NCBI GenBank assembly: GCA_022414725.1
Contig: CM039462.1
Span: forward strand, 33,347,828 to 33,411,827
From: Microglena sp. YARC
Lineage: Eukaryota > Chlorophyta > Chlorophyceae > Chlamydomonadales > Chlamydomonadaceae
Direction: 5' to 3'
Length of the DNA stretch: 64,000 nt
Both the position numbers and the translations under genes were made by a program. This document shows positions 53,587 through 59,388 of the stretch, one piece after another (within the stretch, counting starts at the first letter, position 1; every line of letters begins with the position of its first letter). The notes beneath the pieces were generated by a model. It worked only from the letters and a program-made list of their open reading frames with translations. It did not search any database and was not told the DNA's origin.

Positions 53587-56500
53587 AACCAAAGGCCTCC
53601 CACCCCTCCACACAACTTATAACCCATACAACCAGACCCTCCCCCCCCCACCCCACCCCCCACACACACACAACCCAAAGGCCTCCCACCCCTCCACACA
53701 ACTTAAAACCCATACAACCAGACCCCCCCCCCCCCCCCCCCCCCCCCCCCATCACACACACACACAACCCAAAGGCCTCCCACCCCACACACACCTTAAA
53801 ACCCATACAACCAGACCCCCCCCCCCCCCCCCCCCCCCGGTACACTTACATCTACGCCAAGCTCGCTTGATCACCCGCACTGCCCTCAACTGTGCAACCT
53901 GCCCCTTGAAGTTGATTCGCATTCACAAGCATAACACTCTCCACACACACCCACACCCCACACACCCCAGGCCTCACAACCACACCCACACCCAAACACC
54001 TCAACCCCTACAGGCCTCCCAACAACACCCACACCCAAGCACCCATACAACCACTCACACACACCCTTACACTTACACCTACGCCAAGCTAGCTTGATCA
54101 CCCGCACTGCTCTCAGCTGTGCTACCTGCCCCTTGAAGTTGATTCGCATTCACAAGCACAACACTCTCCACATGCCATGCCTCTACCTCCTTCCACCCCA
54201 CCCCACCTCCCTCCCCCACAACGCACAGGCCTCCCAACCACACCCACACACAAGCACCCATACAACCACAAACACACAACCCTACACTCCTATCTCTGCC
54301 CTGCTCGCTTGATTACCCGCACCACCCTCAGTTGAGCTATCTGCCTCTTGAAGTCAATTCGCCTTCACAAGCATGACACTCTCCACCCACCCCCACCCAC
54401 CCACGCCCTACAGGCCTCACAACCACACCCAAACCCAAACACACACACACAAACACCCCCCCCTGCACTTACATCTACGCCAAGCTCGTTTGATCACCCG
54501 CACTGCCCTCAGCTGTGCTATCTGCCCCTTGACGTCGATTCTCCCTCGAAGGCATTTATCCCTCCACATGCCATGCCCCCACCCCCCACAACCCACAGGC
54601 CTCTCAACCACACCCAAACCCAAGCACCCACACCCAAACAACCACAAACACCCTCCCACACACACACAAAACCCTACACTTACATCTACGCCAAGCTCGC
54701 TTGATCACCCGCACTGCCCTCAGCTGTGCTACCTGCCCCTTGAAGTCAATTCGCCCTCGCAAGCATTTAGCCCTCCACATGCCCTGTGTTCGGATGGCTG
54801 ATGAGATGGCTCTGCAGGTCTGGTCTAGCAGGGGTGTCAGCGTCAACCCTGCAGGGGAGGGGAGGGGGGGGTCAAGGTCAAGAAGGGTGTTGGTCTGGAG
54901 GGGGGGAGGGGAGGGGGGGGGGGGGGGGGTTAAGGTCTAGAAGGGTGTTGGTCTGGAGGGGGGAAGGGGAGGGGGGGGGGGGGAGGGAAGGGAAGGGGGG
55001 GGAGGCGGGGGAGGCGGGGGATCAAGGTCAAGAAGTGAGTGTTGGTCTGGAGGGGGGGAGGGAAGGGGAGGGAGGGGGGGGGGGGGGCGGGGAGCGGGGG
55101 ATCAAGGTCAAGAAGTGAGTGTTGGTCTGGAGGGGGGGAGGGGAGGGGGGGGGGGGGGGGTAGGTCTAGAAGGGTGTTGGTCTGGAAGGGGAAGGGGAGG
55201 GGGGGGGGGAGGGAAGGGAAGGGGGGGAGGCGGGGGATCAAGGTCAAGAAGTGAGTGTGGTCTGGAGGGGGGAGGGGAGGGGAGGGGGAGGGGGGAGGGG
55301 GGGGGGGGGGGGGGGGGGGGGAGGCGGGGGATCAAGGTCAAGAAGTGAGTGTTGGTCTGGAGGGGGGGAGGGGAGGGGGGGGGGGTTAAGGTCTTGAAGG
55401 GTGTTGGTCTGGAGGGGGGGAGGGAAGGGAAGGGGGGGAGGCGGGGGAGGCGGGGGATCAAGGTCAAGAAGTGAGTGTTGGTCTGGAGGGGGGAGGGAAG
55501 GGAAAGGGGAGGGGGGGGGGGGTCAAGGTCAAGGTCAAGAATGGTGTTGGTCTGAATAGGGGGAGGGGGTGGAGGTTGGGTGGGGTGGGTGGGGATCAAG
55601 GTCAAGAAGTGAGTGTTGGTCAAGAAGGGTGTAGGTCTGGAAGGGGAAGGGTATACAAAGCCTTCCAAACCTTTTAGATTGAAGATTTGTATTTCCTGTG
55701 CCACTACTAAGATGAATTAAGTACAGGAATACAGTATAAATACAATTTAAATAAAATAGGAAAAGGGTACATAAAACATCCCACACCCTTTAGATTGAAG
55801 ATTTGTATTTCCTGTTCCACAGCTAAGATGAATTTACTATCGGCATACGATATAAATACAATTTGAATAAAATAGGAAAAGGGTATATAAAACATCCCAC
55901 ACGTGTGAGCGGTAACGATCCTCGCGTCCCCCTATCAGACACCACGTTTTCCTCATTGGTTACAATTAATGGAGTCATTGAGGGCCTGCTTACAGCGAAT
56001 CGTCGCCTAGCACCCCGAGTTCGATCCCCGCTAGATCGAAGTGCAGGTCGCCTGCCTGAGGAAATCTCCGGACGTGCACACCGATAGTGAGCGTCGGTCT
56101 TTCGACAGGGGGGTGAAGTGTGAGCGGTAACGATCCTCACGTCCCCCTATCGGACACCACATTTTCCTCATTGGTTACAACACCTTTCAGATTGCAGAGT
56201 TCTATTGCCTATGCTACTGTCAAGATGAATGTTACATACAATTAAAATATGATTATAATATAAAACAAGTATAATAAAACCTCCCACACCTTTCAGATTG
56301 AAGAGTCTGACTGCCTGTGCCACTGCCAACATGAATGTTACACAAGATTAAAATACGAGTAGAATACAAAACAAGTATAATAAAACCTCCCACACCTTTC
56401 AGATTGCAGAGTTCTATTGCCTGTGCTACTGTCAAGATGAATGTTACATACAATGAAAAAATGATTAGAATACAAAACAAGTATAATAAAACCTCCCACA

Positions 56501-59353
56501 CCTTTTAGATTGAAGAGTTTGATTGCCTGTGCCACCGCCAGCATGAATGCCATACATGAATAAATATCATTGCAATTGGAAACAGGTAAGTCAAACCTCC
56601 CACCAGGGTAATTCAAAGCGCGCGCTTTTGCGCTTTTGAGCGCTGACTTTTTGACCCCCTCTGCGCTTTAAGCGCAGTTTTTTGCAACTCCCTGTGGGCG
56701 CTGCAAGTAATTTTTGCGCTTTTTGCACTACAAAGCGCAGTTTTTTGTTTTCAAGTGCGCTAAAGCGCTGGCCAATTTGGCCATTTGAAGTACATTGTCT
56801 CCCAAACCTTTTAGATTGAAGAGTTTTATCGCCTGCGCCACTGCTAAGATGAATTAACTATAAGACTATAATATAAATGCGATGTGAATAAACAAGGAAA
56901 AGGGCTGAAAAGGGTGTATAAAGCCTCCCACACCTTTTAGATTGAATAGTTTTATCGCCTGTGCCACGGCCAAAATGAATGAAACATTTGCAGGCAGAGC
57001 GACAGGGATGAGGCACTCTTTTTCAAAGGACCGGATGGGAGGGCGGTCCGCCATCTTTCGCAGCAGCGCTTTGGTTTCTTGTGTCATGGGCTTGATTTCG
57101 CCCTCGTCTTGAAGGCCCTCAGCCAGTTTTACCAGGGTGGCAGGCTTCCTGTGTGTGCATGGGTTAGTTAGGCTGTAGTTAGGGTTTAGATAGGCTGCCT
57201 GTGTTTGCATGGGTTAGTTAGGCTGCAGTTAGGGTTTAGATAGGCTGCCTGTGTTTGCATGGGTTAGTTAGGCTGTAGTTAGGGTTTAGATAGGCTGCCT
57301 GTGTTTGCATGGGTTAGTTAGGCTGCAGTTAGGGTTTAGATAGGCTGCCTGTGTTTGCATGGGTTAGTTAGGCTGTAGTTAGGGTTTAGATAGGCTGCCT
57401 GTGTTTGCATGGGTTAGTTAGGCTTTAGTTAGGGTTTAGATAGGCTGCCTGTGTTTGCATGGGTTAGTAAGGCTGTAGTTAGGGTTTAGATAGGCTGCCT
57501 GTGTTTGCATGGGTTAGTTAGGCTTTAGTTAGGGTTCAGATAGGCTGCATGTGTGTGCATGGGTTAGTTAGGCTGCAGTTAGGGTTTAGATAGGCTGCCT
57601 GTGTTTGCATGGGTTAGTTAGGCTTTAGTTAGGGTTTAGATAGGCTGCCTGTGTTTGCATGGGTTAGTTAGGCTTTAGTTAGGGTTTAGATAGGCTGCCT
57701 GTGTTTGCATGGGTTAGTTAGGCTGCAGTTAGGGTTTAGATAGGCTGCCTGTGTTTGCATGGGTTAGTTAGGCCGTAGTTAGGCCTTCAATAGGCTGCCT
57801 GTGTTTGCATGGGTTAGTTAGGCCGTAGTTATGCCTTCGATAGGCTTCCTGTGTTTGCATGGGTTAGTTAGGCTTTAGTTAGGGTTTACTTAGGTGTTGG
57901 TTAGACTTCAGTTAGGCTCTAGATGGGCTTCCTGTGTGTGCATGGGTTAGTTAGGCTTTATCAAAAATTCGGTTAGACTTTAGATACCCCAGTACCCCTG
58001 GACTTGAACATACATACATTAAGCTACTCCCTAGATAACTATAAGTACTCCCCATACATGTACATACCCCATTACAAATAAGCACCTCAGTAGCCCATGT
58101 ATGTAACATAAGCTACTCAGGGTCTGGCATATACCTGCATTACCAACCCAACCCCTCCCAACCCAACCCAAACCAATCCTACCCACCCACCCACCAACCC
58201 CCAATGCCTGAATTGTATTTCTGTGCTGAGCCACCCATCCCAACTCAACCAACCCAACCCAACCCAAACAACTCAACCAACCCAACGCAACCCAACCAAC
58301 CCAACCCAACCCACACAACTCACCCAACCCAAACCAACCCAAACCAACCAACTCAACCAACCCAACGCAACCCAACCAAACCAACCCATCCAACCCAACC
58401 CACACAACTCACCCAACCCAAACCAACCAACCCATCCCAATCAACCCATCCCACCCAACCCAACCCACACAACCCAATCAACCCATCCCACCCAACCCAA
58501 CCCACCCAACTCACCCAACCCAACGCAACCCAACCCAACCAACCCACCCAACTCACCCAACCCAACGCACCCAACCAACCCATCCCACCCAACCCATCCC
58601 ACCCAACCCAACCCACCCAACTCACCCAACTCAACTCAACCCAACCCAACCAACCCATCCCACCCAACCCAACCCAACCAACTCACCCAACCCAACGCAA
58701 CCCAACAAACCCATCCAAGCCAAGCCAACCCACCCACCAACCCCACATACCTGCGTTGTATTTCTGTGCTAGGCCACCCAACCCACCCAACCCACCCACC
58801 AACCCCACATACCTGCGTTGTATTTCTGTGCTGTCGGGCGCCTCCCGATCATCATCAAACTCCCAAGTTTCTCGCGGCTTGAGGCGCACTCTTCTAAGCA
58901 ACAGCCCACGCGGCATGGTGGGCTCCAGCAGGCTGGTTCGGGCATCCCCATTAGCATCCATGGCTGGCGGTGAAGTAGAGGAGAGAGGGGAGGAGGGTGG
59001 AGGGGAGAGGGTTGACATGTGTCAGAAGTCATGGTCAGATTCAAGAGATGTTCATTCAAACATAGTGATTTGCATATGCAGCATGGTTGGCTGCAGCTGG
59101 CTGGTTCGGGCATCTCTATTTGCATACATGGTTGGTGGTTAAGTAGAGGAGAGAGGGGAGGAGGTTGGAGGTTGGAGGTTGGAGGGAATGTTGGAGGGGA
59201 GAAGGGAGGAGGTGAGAGGGTGGAGGGGAGAGGTGAGAGGGGAGAGGGGAGAGGGGAGACATGTGTCAGAAGTCACGGTTAGGTTCAAGAGATGCTGATA
59301 AAACTGAGTGATTTGCCAACACCTACACACAGCCCCCACCACCACCACCACCA

Positions 59354-59388
<35 letters not shown>

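Larger units (their letters stand above)
55655..56933 (-). repeat. donor-edge array after exon 4 (about seven copies)
   Basis: Units of about 110 bp with plus-strand CCCACACCTTTTAGATTGAA, GAGTTTGATTGCCTGTGCCA, CTGCCAACATGAATG, i.e. the last 55 bases of exon 4 plus donor and AT-rich intron. Copies lie near 55,665, 55,785, 56,185, 56,285, 56,393, 56,500 and 56,805. Two mobile elements interrupt this array. Confidence 0.93.

Noticed and set aside
56015..56060. tRNA gene suggested by GAGTTCGATCCCC
   Set aside because: No acceptor, D-arm or anticodon structure could be fitted. It lies inside the small LTR element.
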